Source: Vitrella brassicaformis
Taxonomy: Eukaryota; Sar; Vitrellaceae
Direction of reading: 5' to 3'
Length of the DNA: 64,000 nucleotides
Assembly: GCA_001179505.1 (NCBI GenBank)
Contig: CDMY01000456.1
Coordinates: forward strand, 220,799 to 284,798
Positions within the stretch are counted from its first letter, which is position 1. Every line of letters starts with the position of its first letter. Under the pieces are notes generated by a model. It did no database searches, had not been told where the DNA came from, and saw only the letters and a list, made by a program, of their open reading frames with translations. Shown one piece after another: positions 34,472 through 47,900 of the stretch. The translations under genes were made by a program, and so were the position numbers.

Positions 34472-37400
34472 ATGAACGTGCACTACGCGATGAGCTCCCT
34501 CTCATCCTACATCAACGACTTCTCGTCCTTCATCCCCGGCTCCGTCAAGACCGCCGCCGGACTCCACAAACAGATCTCACTCGACGTCTGCCACATCACA
34601 TGGATGCACTTCCAGTGGGCCGACTGGGCCGGCAACAAGCAGCCACCACGGCTCTACCTGGCACTCGGATACCAGGACGGTTTCCAGATTTGGGACGTCA
34701 CCGACGCCGACGACATGCGCGAGATAGTCAGCCGCAAGGACCAGCCCATCGCATTCCTGAAGCTGCTACCGCTGCCGGATGAGTCGCCGAGGTCCACCGG
34801 GGTGGACCACCAGGAGGCGCCACCGGGAGAGCGAGAAGGGGAGACAGACAACAGGGCGAGAGGAGGGGCCACCAGAGTGCCGCCGCTGCACCCGCAGAAT
34901 GCCCCCATGGTGGCGTATGTGCATGGCGGGGCGACTTTGGTGCGGCTGCTGTCGATGAGCCGGCAGGAGGTGGTGTCGCTGCTGAGGCTGCCACACCTCA
35001 TCAGCGGGCTCGAGGCCACATCCAAAGTGCTCGCTGTAGCCATGAGAGGCCAGGTACGGCACGGCACGGCACGCACTCAGAGCGACAGACAGACAGCACC
35101 ATGAAGGAAGGCACTGACTGACGGCTGACAGAGGTGAGTCTGTGTGTGTGTGTGTGTGCGTTGCCTATCTATCAGATTGCCCTTTTCAATGCGTGCACGT
35201 TCCAGAGCGAGGTGACGCTCTCCACCGCCCCGTCCCCGTCCCCTGCATTCGCCATCGGCCCCCGCTGGCTGGCATACAACGCCCACCCCCCGCCCCCCTC
35301 CCTCCCCCCCGCCACACACACCCACACCCACATCCACCCACTACCACCTCGCTCCCGGTCCAACCACCACCTGCCCGACCGTCACTTTGTGGTTGGCTCG
35401 GCGCCCGGAGCCCTCAGCGATAGGCTGTCTGCCGGGCTGCAGTACTTGGGTCAGGTTGGCCAGCGGACGCTGGATTCGCTGCTGATGCCGAGCCAGGGGC
35501 ACCATCACGGGAGCGCGGCTGGTGTGGGGGGCGTGAGTGTGGGTGCCGGGAAGAGAGTGGGTGTCGGTGGGTCGCGGGAGGGGGAGGGGAGGACGGGGCA
35601 TGTGGTGGTCAGGGACATAGACACCATGGAGGTCCGTACGTAGCCACATGGCATGGACCAGCAAGACAAAACATGTCCTGCCTGCCTGCATGGATGGATG
35701 GCTCTCTCTCTCTCTCTGTGTGTGTGCTGTGTTGCAGATTGTAGCAGCATTTGACACGCATCAGAGCGAGCCGTTGAGTCTGCTGACGTTCGATCCCACG
35801 GGTCTGCTGCTCTTCAGCTGCACGCCCACGGGGCACACCATACAGGCACACCGAGCAGTCCTCGCACACGACGACAGACACGGTGAGTGAGTCGGTGCAG
35901 ATGAGGCACACAGACACCTACGCCTACCTACGTTGGTTGGTATGTCTGTTGTGTGGGGTGGATGGATGGATGGAGTGATGGGTGCAGGTGAGGCACGACT
36001 GGTAGACAAGGATCGGGCAGGTCGCCCTTCGTTGACGTTCGAGCCCCTCTTCACCCTCAACCGAGGCATCACGCCCGCACTCATAACGGCCATCACATTC
36101 AGCAGGGACTCACGACTCATCGTGGTCAGTCAGTCAACACAGCACAGCACAGCCCCCATCCATCCATCCATCCGTCCATCCATCCAGCGTCCATGCGCAA
36201 TGCACGTCTCTCTTTCTCTCCCCCTCTCTCTTCTCTCGTCAGGTGTCGTCGGCGAAAGGCACGTCTCACTTTTTCGTCCTCCCGCCGTCCCTGTCCCCTC
36301 CGCTGCCCCTGCCCTCGCACACGCGGCACACACGATCGCACCACACGGACCGCCCCACTCACTTCTCGCCACCACCGTCGCTGCCCTACCGTGATCGGCA
36401 GAGGAGCAGTGGCGTTGGGGTTGGCAGTGACGGCATGGTGGTTATCAACGCCGCGGCCAGAATCAAACTCGGATCGACCCTCCTGCAGGTAGGCAGTCAA
36501 GATCGTCAGTCAGCATATGGTCTGTCGATGCACAAGCGTGTATGTGTGTGTGTGTGTGTGTGTGGATGGTGGGTGTAGGAGGGTCTGCACCCCAAGTGTG
36601 CCATCCTGTCGCTGCCCTCGCCGTCCTCCCTCTCCCTCTACGTAGCCACCCGCGCCGGCCTGCTGCACCACTACGGCGTCACCATCACACCAGCAGTCAC
36701 CCCCCAGTCGGACAGACAGCACCACACCGATGCGGTGCCCATCGCCCTGCATCCGTCGAGCACCGACAATGACAGCCCCGAGGTGAGCGTGGCGCTGCTC
36801 AAGTGCGTCCCCATGTGGCGGCCGCACAAGCACTTCAACGAGAAGGTGGTGCCGCTGGGGGTGCCCGAGACGGGCGGCACGGACGGGGAGGACGGGGCAA
36901 GGGACAAGAGCGAGCGGAGCGACGGAAGGTGAGATGACGACAGCCACACACACACGCACACACACACGCCCAGCGAATGAATGTCTGTTCATATTATTAT
37001 GCCAATACGTCTGTGACACAGATGGCTGAGCTACGTCGAGACGTCCACCTGTCTTCGCCCAGACCGGCCTCTGTGGATGTCGCCCCAGCTCAAGCTCTTC
37101 CGCTACCACCACCCCCCACCCCCTCCATCGCAGGCCTCCACACCACTGACGACGCCCCGATCCGACACCGACAACAAGGACGACAGCAGCACCAGCCGGC
37201 AGCCGAGACCGCCATCTATCTTCACGTCCACCTCCATCAACAGGATGGTGCGCGAGGGGGAGGTGCCGCAAAGAGTGGCCGTCGTGCTCAAACGGGGCAG
37301 GGGCGAGGAGCCTCTGGTGCATTACGAGGGGGGCAGGGGCGACGAGAACATGCAGTCCCTGCTGGCCGGGGCGTTGCGGACGCCTCTCGCGACCCCTCCC

Positions 37401-37823
37401 TCACCCAGACGGCACTGCGTCCACCACCGTGGCCAGCAGGACGGCGCGGCCGCCATGGATGAGCTGCACATGTCCGAGACCGACGAAGACACCGAGGGCA
37501 TGGGCGTTGACCGTGACGGCTTTCAGATGCTGCCGAGCTCGTCCATCCCGGTGCCATCGCCCAACACATCCATCATGACGGGCAACCCCAACTTCGTGTC
37601 GCCTCCGTGTGGCCACCACAACGGCAGCCCCAGCCCCCATCGCGGCCTCATCATGGGCGCAGCGGCTGAGTTGGGCAAGCGCGTGATGGAGGAGAGGGAC
37701 CGGGAGAGAAGGCGGGCGAGCGAGGCACTGGCGGGAGACGAGGGGCTGCCTGTGAGTGAGGCCGCTCTGCCCGCGAGCCGGCCGGTGCCGGTGGTGATCA
37801 AGGAGAAGTGTCATAGGGATTAG
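34472..37823 (+). CDS. BCAS3 / plant ATG18f-h-like WD-repeat protein
   Basis: Seven exons in phase (34472-35053, 35176-35631, 35738-35882, 35988-36124, 36243-36488, 36579-36928, 37022-37823) give 905 residues. Residues about 40-190 start a WD40 propeller: LYLALGYQDGFQIWDV, then EIVSRKDQPIAFLKL. Later blades show FAIGPRWLAYNAH, DTHQSEPLSLLTFDPTG and ITAITFSRDSRLIVVSS followed by AKGTSHFFVL. The BCAS3-specific WLSYVETSTC and PLWMSPQLKLFRYH follow near residue 640. Low-complexity inserts sit between blades. BCAS3 with PHAF1 binds the phagophore in selective autophagy, and the plant homologues are classed with ATG18. The expected role is phosphoinositide-linked membrane recruitment. The ATG at 34472 is the first in the open frame. 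Confidence 0.85.
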
Positions 37824-38729
37824 ACAGATCAGTTAGAGCATTGTGTGTGTATGTGTGTGTGTAGTAGGGGCGGGAGGCGAGGTGGGAGCGGGTGGCGGGC
37901 GAGAGAGCGATTGTAGTTCTGTCTTTCTGTATGTGTACCACACGTGTACCATATATATACATACCATAGCTACCTGACCAGTGAGTGTACCATAGCATAG
38001 ATAGATAGATGGAGCAGTGTCGTCTGTCTGTCTGTCTGTCTGCGGCCGATTGAGCTCAGGGAGGGATGTGAATAAACAAAGACAGACACGTGTCGGTCGA
38101 TCCTGCTACGTACGGCAGCCAGGGAGACAGGCAGGCAGGCAGGCGGATGTGAGGGTCGAGTCGAGTCGAGTCGATTGGTCGAGTTTTGCTGTCATCTCCG
38201 CATACGAAATGAATGAAACATTGGCCTAGTACTTTCGTCGTCCACATGATGGCTATGGCTGGCTGCCTTCTGCACGATTAGCCTTCGAACTGGTCATGCT
38301 GACCTCTCTCGGCTGCAATGCTGAGAAGGGTCGCCATGGCGTGGGCGAGGGTGCATCGAGTAGAAGGAAGGCAGTTGGTGAAGAAGGAAGAAGCCGCAGG
38401 CCGACGATTGATTTTTGATTTTCGTCGACTACAATGCATGGACCGACCATGCTTCGTTTCATTTTATCTACATTACATGCACTCGTTGGAATTCACGGAG
38501 GAGACACTCACTTCTCGTTCATCACTATACAGTAGTCATCACATCGGTCTCTCGTGCCCGTGTTGGTCAGTCACCGCACCACCATGGGACGAACGTTGCC
38601 ATCCGTCGACAGCACCTGTCCGGTCGCATCGGGGAAGTAGAAAGTGCCTGGCGACGTCCGGCCTGAGCGAGACAAACAAAAACACGGCAAGGCATCCCTC
38701 CCTTGTCGTCTGTCTGATTGTGCGAGTGT
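37824..38729. other. convergent spacer, repeats only
   Basis: About 900 bp with GTGTGT and GATA runs, a short TATATATA tract near 37950, (GTCT)n near 38025, and a GTCGA pentamer repeated at about 38155-38175. No domain-bearing ORF. Probably 3' UTRs plus spacer. Confidence 0.5.
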
Positions 38730-41388
38730 TTAACTCACTGACTGACTTTTGCGTTTCTTTCTCTCCAGCAGCATGAGAATGGCCTGAAATGCGTTCTCGT
38801 GCCGCCAGGAGGGACACGCAGACGATATCACCGCCTGGTGGAGGCGAACACGGACGGGCAATTGCGGAGTGAGACACACGCATATCGATTCGATGGATTG
38901 TGCGGTCTGTCGAGTGCTGACCTCATCAGGGCTGAGGGTGAGGGGCCCAGGAGGATAGACGTACCAGCAACGATGAGACACCACCTGCAGGACAGAAATT
39001 GGTGGTGAGTGCTGTCAGACCGGCTCGATGTGTGTCTGCCCGTGCCTGTCTCTCTGTGTGTGTGCTTGTGCATTTCCGCCAGCCTACCTCAATGTGGTAT
39101 CGGCGAACGACATCCAGCGGCAACTGACTCAGGTAGGACCTGGTGGGAGGATGCAACAGATCCTCTTCATGCAGTGAGAGCCCCCTTTGCGCGCACCGAC
39201 CACAAGTGTGTGTTGATGCGTTTGGCAGGCCACTTGATGACAAACTTGGTCACATCGAACAGCTCCTCAAAGGGCAACTCCCACCTGCACACACAGAGAG
39301 CCACAGGCAGCACACGAAGGCTGACAAATGAGTACACACACTCCAGTTGTGTACTTGTCAGAGAGCAGCACTGGGACGCACCCAGCGAAGAGCGCCTCGA
39401 AGAAGCGAAGCGACCACCCACTCTTGCCTGCGTGACACGATATGCGCGCATCCGTTGACGGATGCATCAATGCAGTCAATGCCATCCCGCCCATTTGCCT
39501 GCCTCTCCAGCCATTTCACCTCTTGGGACGAAGCAGAAGCGTGAATCCCCCATTGCACGGTAATGCTCCGCCTTCAAGCAGGTTGGAACCAGACACACAC
39601 AGAGAGAGGGAGAGGGAGAGGGAGACCATTATGTCTGTCTGTCTGACATGCGCTGATACTTACAACTGGGGCCTGTGTGTCATCAATTCGCAGGCCGGTG
39701 AGGTTCTGCCGACCCAGCTCCACCAGCAGCTGCCGGCTGTCAATCCCGTCACCCTACACAGGCACACGCACAGACACACACGCACACACACACACGCACA
39801 CAGAGGCACACTTGTGCGCAAGCTGAGGTACCTGCACACCGAGCATACCTGTTTGTGTGGCCCTCGCGAAGGGTCCACCCTCCCCATAAACACACCCAAC
39901 GTCGTCCGCTTTTCGACGGGCTTCGACGCCCCAACAAGACTCAATACCTCAGACCACGGCAGATGACCTGATATCTCGGTCGATCATACATATGGCAAGA
40001 AGGGCACAACCGTCTCGCAAACCGTCTTGTTTGTTTCTCCCTTCTCCCTCCCCGGCTGTGCCGTGCCTGGTATGACGATGTCCTGCCACACGCCGTAGTG
40101 TGGCTGGGTCTGGAAGGGCATGTCGTTGAAGAGCTCTGTCTCGGGTGTGAGCTTGATGGCCTCGGGCATGCACTGCCGCCACGTGGGGAAGACCCCAGCA
40201 GACAGACCAGATGAGAAGGAGAAGACGTGATCGCGGCCATCTGATCATGGGTTGGGGGCAGAGAGAGAAAGGGTGAGTTGTGAGGTGTTCTTGTTGTCGC
40301 TTCTTCTTATGCCTACTTGTCTGATTGAAATATGGCAGCTTCAGTATCAGCTGCCGGTAGATCCCATCCAGTTGCGATACCCTGCAAGTTTGAGAGAGAA
40401 ACCAACAAACACATGGCGTGACACTACTTTCCCCCACCTCCCATCTCCCGCCCACCTAAACACATTGCCCTCGAACAAACAGATTCCGAACGCGGGCACA
40501 AAGAAGAAATCCGCCTTAGCGGGGTCATCCGTCCGGACGTGGCTGATCCTCAGTAGCTCGGCCAGCAGCACATCCGCCCCCCACTGCCCCCTGGAACAGT
40601 ACGAATGGCCGCCGGTAAGCTGCAAAAGCTCGTCAACCTCTCGACCGTACACGTAGACGCGTAGATGGGGCTCAGAAGGAGCACCAAGTGGTAAGGATGG
40701 CTGCGACGCACGATTGCCTGACATATCTTCCTCTGCGGCTGGACACCGGCCGGCAGTGATCGCATCAAAGGGCCCTTGTCGTGGGCACATTGAGTGCATC
40801 ACGGGAGCCGTATCGTTGTCTGAAGGCTGGAGCGTGGAATGCGACAGCGACGGCCCATCCCAATAGATGGCGTCAAGGAGGCTGAGCCGCAGTGCCGTCA
40901 CGTTGGCATCCGACGCGGCCCTTCCCCATGCAGACTTGTCCAGCAGCACTAAAAACCACAAGACGCGAACACACACACACAAGAAGATCCATAATCGTGC
41001 CACATGAGCATATCCCGCCTCCCTCTCACTCACCGGGCTGGAAGTGTCCGGCGAAATAGTCCAGCAGCTGGAAGTAGACCACCGCCCTCGCCAGCCTTCC
41101 CGCCACCTCCAAGGCATACCGGGCCACAAAATACAGCAGCGCCACCAGGCCCAGCAGGCACTCGCTCCCCGCCTGGTCCAGGAACTGCCATCTCTGCTCT
41201 GATACTGATGGATCCTCACTGCCGAATTCGACAAAGTTGTGGTAGATGGTGAAGGAGAGCGCCATGAGGTGGGCGGGCTGGTGGCCTGGGTTGAGCATGG
41301 CATGGAAGTAGGTGGCCCAGGGGATGAGAGGGGAAGAGGAGGGGTCACGGCAGTCAGGATCTGTCCAAACTCGGTGGGAATCACCCAT
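38730..41388 (-). CDS. exostosin-family glycosyltransferase (GT47)
   Basis: Twelve exons in phase (41034-41388, 40456-40948, 40317-40381, 39990-40240, 39849-39947, 39664-39753, 39520-39571, 39355-39427, 39201-39284, 39088-39139, 38922-38984, 38730-38834) give 593 residues. A hydrophobic helix near residues 80-97 (LLGLVALLYFVARYALEV) could be a Golgi signal anchor after a long cytosolic N-terminus. The catalytic part begins RVYVYGREVDELLQ, with DPAKADFFFVPAFG and YFNQTNGRDHVFSFSSG. It continues to GDSRFCFVPRGKSGWSLR, then FFEALFAGCVPVLLSDKWE and LPFEELFD, the sugar-nucleotide signature of GT47. The end reads CPSWRHENAFQAILMLL. The family includes heparan-sulfate polymerases and plant wall transferases; the substrate cannot be told. 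Confidence 0.9.
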
Positions 41389-41590
41389 GTCAGAAGAGGT
41401 TAGCGCGGATCAGCCAGACAGGCCTGACATAAACACATCAGCCGTCACCTTCCAAGAAGGGTTTCCTTGGTTCTTTGCTGCATTCTCACGCGCGTGCACA
41501 TGAGCGGCGTAAACTTTAAATCTGAGACGGCGAGCTTGGGGGCGGCTCCAGTCTTGCTGTTTCAAAAGTTGTCCTGTATCGTCGCTCATC
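41389..41590. promoter_or_regulatory. divergent promoter region (exostosin / Trk-type transporter)
   Basis: Only 202 bp separate the two starts. GCGAGCTT at 41530-41537 is the reverse complement of the AAGCTCGC motif seen in other divergent spacers here. Confidence 0.4.
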
Positions 41591-42933
41591 ATGGCTTTTG
41601 GGTTGATTCGTCTCGGCCATCATGTCAACTTTCTGCAGCTCCACTTCATCTACTTCTTCGGTCAGGCAGCGGAAAGAGCAACCGACACGTATCATCACAC
41701 ACACGTCAACAATGCGCCTGTGCCGCACCAGGTTTGGCCCTCGTCGCTTCCTTGGTCCTGCTGCAGACAGAGCATCATGATGCCTACACCAACCTGCATA
41801 TGTTTCATCCCGAGGGCTTGCACAGGCTGAATTGGGTGGACTCGTTCTTCCTCTGCGTGGCGGCCGTCTCCCTCACCGGCTGGAGCGTCGTCCCCTTCGA
41901 GAAGGTCAGCACCGTGGGCCAAGTGATCATCTTGCTGCTATTTTGCAATGGTGGGCACGTCTTGATGGCCCTGGTCATGGTCAAGCTGCGCCGCATGTGA
42001 TTCCGCCTCTCACACGCCGCTGAAGAGCTGACTCTACGCCGAAGGCTGCAGTTCTGGCGGCCCATCAAGGTGCAGGCCTCGCCGTATGTGTCGCCCGAAC
42101 AGGCAGCGGAGCAGCTCATCGAGTACCGGGCCTTGGGCCACCTCGACGGCATCATGACGGTCATCCTGGTCTCCTTCGTGGTCACGGGGGCGGTGCTCAT
42201 CTACGTGGCGGCCGGCAACGTAGTCAACACAGCCAATGACAGGCAGGAGCCACTGGGTGTTTACAGCAAGGCGTACTTCTCTGTCTTCACCTGCCTGTCG
42301 GCCTTCACGAATGCGGGCATCTCGCTGCTCGGCCAGGGCATGGTGCCTTTTATGAAGAGTCGGCTGATGATCACCGTCCTCTGCGTGCTCATGGCATGTG
42401 GTGCGAAGGAAGCACGGATGGAAGGGAGACAAGGGCAAGAAGAGCTCCGTGTGCAGTGCAGTGCGCGCACGCCTCCTCCTTGTATGCGATGCGATGCAGG
42501 CAACACGTGCTTCCCCTTCGTCTTGTGGGCGTCAGTCCGGCTGTCGCACTATCTAGCGCGCGACCCCAACCGTCGTGCGGAGCTCGAGTGGCTGTCCTCA
42601 CATCCCCGGCGGTGCACCACCCACCTTTTCCCCAACTATGAGACGGCCATGCTGCTGCTGTGCTGGGTGGTCATGACCAGCTTCCAGTTCCTCATCCTGG
42701 TGCTCGACTTTCCCTGGAACAAAACCGATGCCGACACGTCCGCCGCTGGGGTGCACGGAATCATCGATCAGCTAATCTTCTCGACAATCGCGTACGTGTT
42801 CACATCTAAACAGACAGACAGATACGGAAAGACAAACCCATTCAGACACACACTTGGTTGGTTGGTTGCCACCCACTCCACTTGTCCTCGCCTCCCTCTC
42901 TCACTCCCTCCCTCCCTCTCTCACTCCCTCCCT

Positions 42934-42964
<31 letters not shown>

Positions 42965-44290
42965 GGATTTATGATTGCAATGCGGTGCAGGACTCGAACG
43001 GCGGCGTTCTCGATATGGGCCGTGGCGGGCCTGAGCGCGCCGGGTCTCACCATCCTCCTCGTCTACATGTTCGTCGGCGTCTACCCGCAGGAGATGGCAC
43101 TGCTCGGATCGGCCAAATTCAAAGTCGCCGAGCAAGAGGGAGGACTTCCAGCCATCGTCCGCAAGGACACCTCCCGCATGTCGGCCATGTCCGTCAGCAC
43201 GCCCGCAAGCGCAGCCGTGTCATCGCCCAAGAAGGGCAGGCTGGCCAGCATACGAGAGGAGGAGGAACCCTTGCTTCAGACGGCCGGTGTTGGTCAGGAG
43301 GAAGAGAGGGAGGGTGTGGGCGAGGGGTATGGTGAGCAACCCGAGTGTGTGCTGGACGTGGCCGGGGAACACCCCCTGGTGTTTCACTACCAGGTGGTCA
43401 AGGCCAGCGATATGGCGTACGGGCGGCTGGGGGCCAGAGGGGAGTGGCAGACGGTGAGCAACATGGCGGCAAACCTCAAGGCCGTGTGCCTCAAGGACTC
43501 CTTCATCATCTACTTCGCCTTCCTCCTCATCGGCATCATCGAGTACGACAACCTGACCTACTACGACCTCTTCCCCGTCTTCTTCGAAATCATCTCCGCC
43601 TACGGCACCGTCGGCTTCTCGCTCCCAGACTCCGACTCGACCACCATCCTCTCGGGCGGCTTCTCCAGCGCCTCCAAACTGGTCATCTGCTTCATCATGC
43701 TCCTCGGTAGACACCGCGGCCTCCCACACTACCTGGACGCCTCCGTCACATCCATCAACCAATTCGCACCCCACGGCACAAGAAAGAGAAGATTCGCTCG
43801 CCTGTCGATCCCCTCACTCCCCTCACTCAGCGTGTCTCGGCCATCCGAGGATACATTTCCACCCACACTGGTCCCCCCAACCACCCCCAAGGTGAGCCGA
43901 GCGGCGACTCGGATCACCTTCGCCATCCCCTCTGCCGAAGAATCAGAGGCAGCGGCAGAGGCCGAGTCGGTGGACGTCGCTGCGACGCGGACCCCCTCGG
44001 TTGCGAGGCGGCACATGACGGTAACAGCGCAGCTGCGGCAGGACATAAGTCGGTTTTTCGCCGGTCTGCGTGTCCACGGCACGCCCATGCCCATGGAGCC
44101 CGGCGGCTTCGACGAGGCCGATGAGGAAGAGGAGACCAGCGAGGGAGACATGACCACCAGACATGGGGGTGTCTCGGGCCGGCATGCAGAGGTGTCGGAG
44201 AGGACGCCCCTGCTGCTGCCACCGCTGCCAAAGTCCGGCCTGGCAAGATCTGCAACCGCACCCTTGCACCAGCAGGCAGGCAGGAGATGA
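41591..44290 (+). CDS. Trk/HKT-type K+ (cation) transporter
   Basis: Five exons in phase (41591-41660, 41732-41996, 42045-42400, 42500-42791, 42991-44290) give 760 residues. The start was chosen because it yields a continuous first helix (FLQLHFIYFFGLALVASLVL) across intron 1. The four pore loops are VSLTGWSVVP, FTNAGISLLG, TRTAAFSIWA and SAYGTVGFSLP. The eukaryotic Trk motif IMLLGRHRGLP lies near residue 478. A cytosolic loop of about 120 residues between pores 3 and 4 is Ser/Glu-rich, and the tail after about residue 485 is long and low complexity. The family moves K+ and/or Na+ across the plasma membrane. Pore 3 has Ala where the filter normally has Gly. Intron 2 (48 nt) is short but keeps phase. 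Confidence 0.9.
42890..42963. repeat. pyrimidine minisatellite inside a Trk-gene intron
   Basis: Two tandem units built of CTCTCTCACTCCCTCCCTCC are followed by a (CCTG)n run, just upstream of the 3' splice site at 42990. The block supplies a long polypyrimidine-rich tract. Confidence 0.7.
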
Positions 44291-44914
44291 ATTATGGTCT
44301 GAAGGGCGAAAAGTGAGACGTACGTACAGCCTGACTGACTTGTGCGGATGGATGTCCTATGGTGGATGGATGGATGGATGGTGCATGATGCGATACCCAC
44401 TGATGGCTCGTCAGCCGGAAAGGTTTTGACTCATTTCTTGCTTGTTGCTGATGTGAAGGAGTGAGACCCCCATGTCCCAGGCGATTTGACATTCAATGCA
44501 TTCTAATCCATCAAGTCAATCAAGGGGCTGCCCTGCCCACCTCCCCGCCCGCCATCAAGATCGGCCGCGAATGGCAGGGCAGGGCAGGCACCATAAATAT
44601 AGATTGTGCACACACAGGCGACATGCTATGAAAGGAGAAGAGAAGAAGAAAAAAAGAGAGAGTCAAAAAGAGAGAGCACCTCCCTCACACACTGGCGTCG
44701 GTCGCCATGAATGAACCCATCGATCTTCCATGCCATGCCATGCGACGCATAAATGCAGGCAGGCACACAACACATGACATGGACGGACACTTACACATCT
44801 CCCCTCCCCTCCACTCGCCTACTACCCGGCCGTGGCCATCTTACTCGGACGCACTATCCACAAACACAGAGAGAGAGAGACCGCATTCGGATGACCCACC
44901 ACAGCACAGATCAG
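44291..44914. other. convergent spacer, no gene seen
   Basis: About 620 bp with (GGAT)n near 44365, a purine-rich AG/AAAG tract at 44630-44680 and CATGC repeats near 44730. No supported gene. Confidence 0.5.
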
Positions 44915-47900
44915 TCAGAATTGGCAAAATTTGTCCACTCGCTGGACCAGGTCCCGGATGTAGCTCTCGTCGATGCCGCCCGTCCCGTTGACCTGGTGGT
45001 CCAGCCGCTGACGCACCCCGGCACCGCCAGCACTCGGGTCGTTGCACACCGTCTCAACCACCGGCGACATCGACATCATCAGCCCAGGCTTGTGGCCGAC
45101 GTGGCGGGGGTCTGACGAGCCGGCGGGGCCGTCGAGGGGCGATAGCATCTCCCTCTCGGTGTACCTGTACTGTTGCTGCTGCTGTCTCATGTGGGCGGTG
45201 CGTGCGTGCGAGGTGAGCAGGGGTCGCTCGGGCGAGGGAAGGGTCATGGGTAGGGGCTCGGGCGTCCCGTTGTAGACGTTGGAGTAGTGCTCTACCGCCG
45301 ACTCGACGCGCGGGAACAGCTGACATATATCCACACGACACGGAGGACACCCATGCCATGTGGCTGAGAGAGTGTGTATGTGTGTGTCAGTCAGGTCAGT
45401 CAGGGAGTGTGTGTGAGGGTACATCACCTCTTGAGGTGCGTTCTTTGCGACGAGGAAGTCGAGATGCTCGTACTTGGGTATGGCCTGGAAGACACAGCGG
45501 GGCACCTGCAGCAGCAGCCACTGGTTGTCCGACAACCTGACACACACACAGACAGATCAATCAGCACACATCACATGCCATGCCGGCTGAGCGATCCGTG
45601 CGGAGGGGTGCGGCCATGGCCATCCCTTCCTTCCCTTCCCACGCACATGTCGTTTTGTCCGCAGATGAGGACCACAGGGCAGGTGACTCTGCTGACATTG
45701 TACTTGGGTATTTCCACGTCGGCCGGCCCCCCCACGCCCGTCGCGTCATCGTAATGCTCAAACTCCCCAGAACTGAAAGAACCAACAATGACACGAATGA
45801 CACACAGCATAGGTGTCGGTCGTGTCAGCCACCGTACAGTGCACATCACATCCGCGCAGGCAGGAAGGCCTGCCTTCTCAAGTCAATTCAGCTACCCGAG
45901 TAGCTGGAACCAGTGTCTGGCGACCTTGACGGATGTGGCCGAGTACAGGTGGAAGTAAAAGACCTGCTTAGCCCACGCTCTGCATGAGCAGACAGACAGA
46001 CAGGAGACAGACGTCATGGAGGGACGTGTCTGCTTGGAGTCCTTCGCACGCCCACTCACTCACTCAGTCACTGACTCACTCTGCGAGTTTGACGTGCCAG
46101 TTGAAGAGGAGGTCCAGCGACAAATCAATCACGCGCACAAAGATACCCCTGCACACACCCACACAGACAATCGACGTCTGTCTGTCTGTCTGTCAGGTTA
46201 GTTGGTTGTCGGACCCACTACCGTGCGAGCATTCTTTTCCACACATCAGTGGTGGAGAGCATGGCCTTCTTGCCAAAGACGAGGAAGAAGGCGCGCTTGC
46301 TGAAGGTCAGCAGCGGGTACACCAGTGCGATGTGGCTGCCCTCCTTAGTCGACAAAGCTGATGATGATCGCCACACAAAACCGCACACACCACCACACGC
46401 TCACATGACATGAGAGCACCCCACCCACCCAATGATGGACGGAATGCCATCTGTGGTGGTCCCATATATCTCCATCTGTCTGTCTGTGAGTCTTTGTCAC
46501 CACTCACTTTTCAGCCGGCAAGCGGGGGCGAGTGCGATGAAGGTGGCAATGCGCCGGTTGAGGGCCGGCTGAGTCGACAGAGCTGCACACAACACACATC
46601 GATGACACAAATGAAATAAATGAGCGGCAAGGCACATGGGCATCTGACTGACAGGAGCATCACATCCGTCAATGAGAGAAGTGATGTACCTACCTGCGAA
46701 CATCTGTGCGGTGCCGTTGGAGAAGCCCACGTAAATGCACTGGGTTGCGCGCGTCTCACGCAACACCAGCTGCATGCACCACACCACACCACACCACACC
46801 ACACCAGCACACACAGACACCCAGACAGACAGACAGACAGTCACACACACAGACGGATGCGATGCGATCCGATGCGATGCCTTTTCGTTCCTTCCTGTGT
46901 GTCCTTCCCTTCCTTGCTCACGTCAACACAAGTCGGGACGTCATAGCGCGCCAGCTCGTCAATCGAAAAGTCCCAGTAGCTGCACACAACACAACACAAT
47001 CACACAAACACAGACATGACGTCATGTCATCTATCTCATGTCATGGATCGATCGGTGCCACGGTGGCTGTGGTGTGGGTGGGGGAGTGAGTCGGCGGCTG
47101 GGTCCCGTCCGTTTCTCATCTCACTTACTGTTTGTCGTCCCTCTTGAAGAATCTGTGTTTCCAGCTGTACTTGTTGCCACGATTGTTCGCCAGCCACACG
47201 TCATACCTACACACACACATACACACACATACACACACACACACACGAGCAGACACACACGAGACAGCACGTGCCATGCCGTGGTGTGGTGTGGTGTGGT
47301 GTGCCTTGGCTTGCTTTGATATATACCATACATACATACCCCTTTCTAGCGAGGTAGATGGGCAGTGAGATCTCCTTGTTGCACACCCAGCACTCGTCAG
47401 ACATCATCAGGCCGTGCATGAACAGCAGCGGCAATCCACCATCGCCACCCCGCCGACGCGACACCAGGCTGTCACTCTCCGTCGTCACGTTAGTCACGGC
47501 GGCCGTCCCGGGCCCCAGCAGGTCGGCAAACGGGTCTGTGCGCGACGGCAGCGACGTCGAACGAGATGAGCCCCACCCTACAGGCAAGGCATCAGTCAAC
47601 CAGCGTCGGGTCGTCCTCCCTGTGTGCGCGCGCGCGTGTGTCTGTTTCTATCCACCGGGCTGCAGGCCGTGCATGTTTGTGTTGGTGGGCGTGTTGATGC
47701 CCTGGTTGGGTGGGACGATCCTGTGCAGCACCAGCACGAAGCCGTCAGGGGTCTCTGCGAAGTGATCCTCGACGTTGAGGCCGGCGTCCTCGAGCAGCTC
47801 GACCGTCGAGGACGACAGCTGCGGCTGACGGGGGCCCTCCAGACGCTTCGAGAACAACATGCTCACGCCACTGAGAGGGAGAGAGAGCGGAGGAGAGAGC

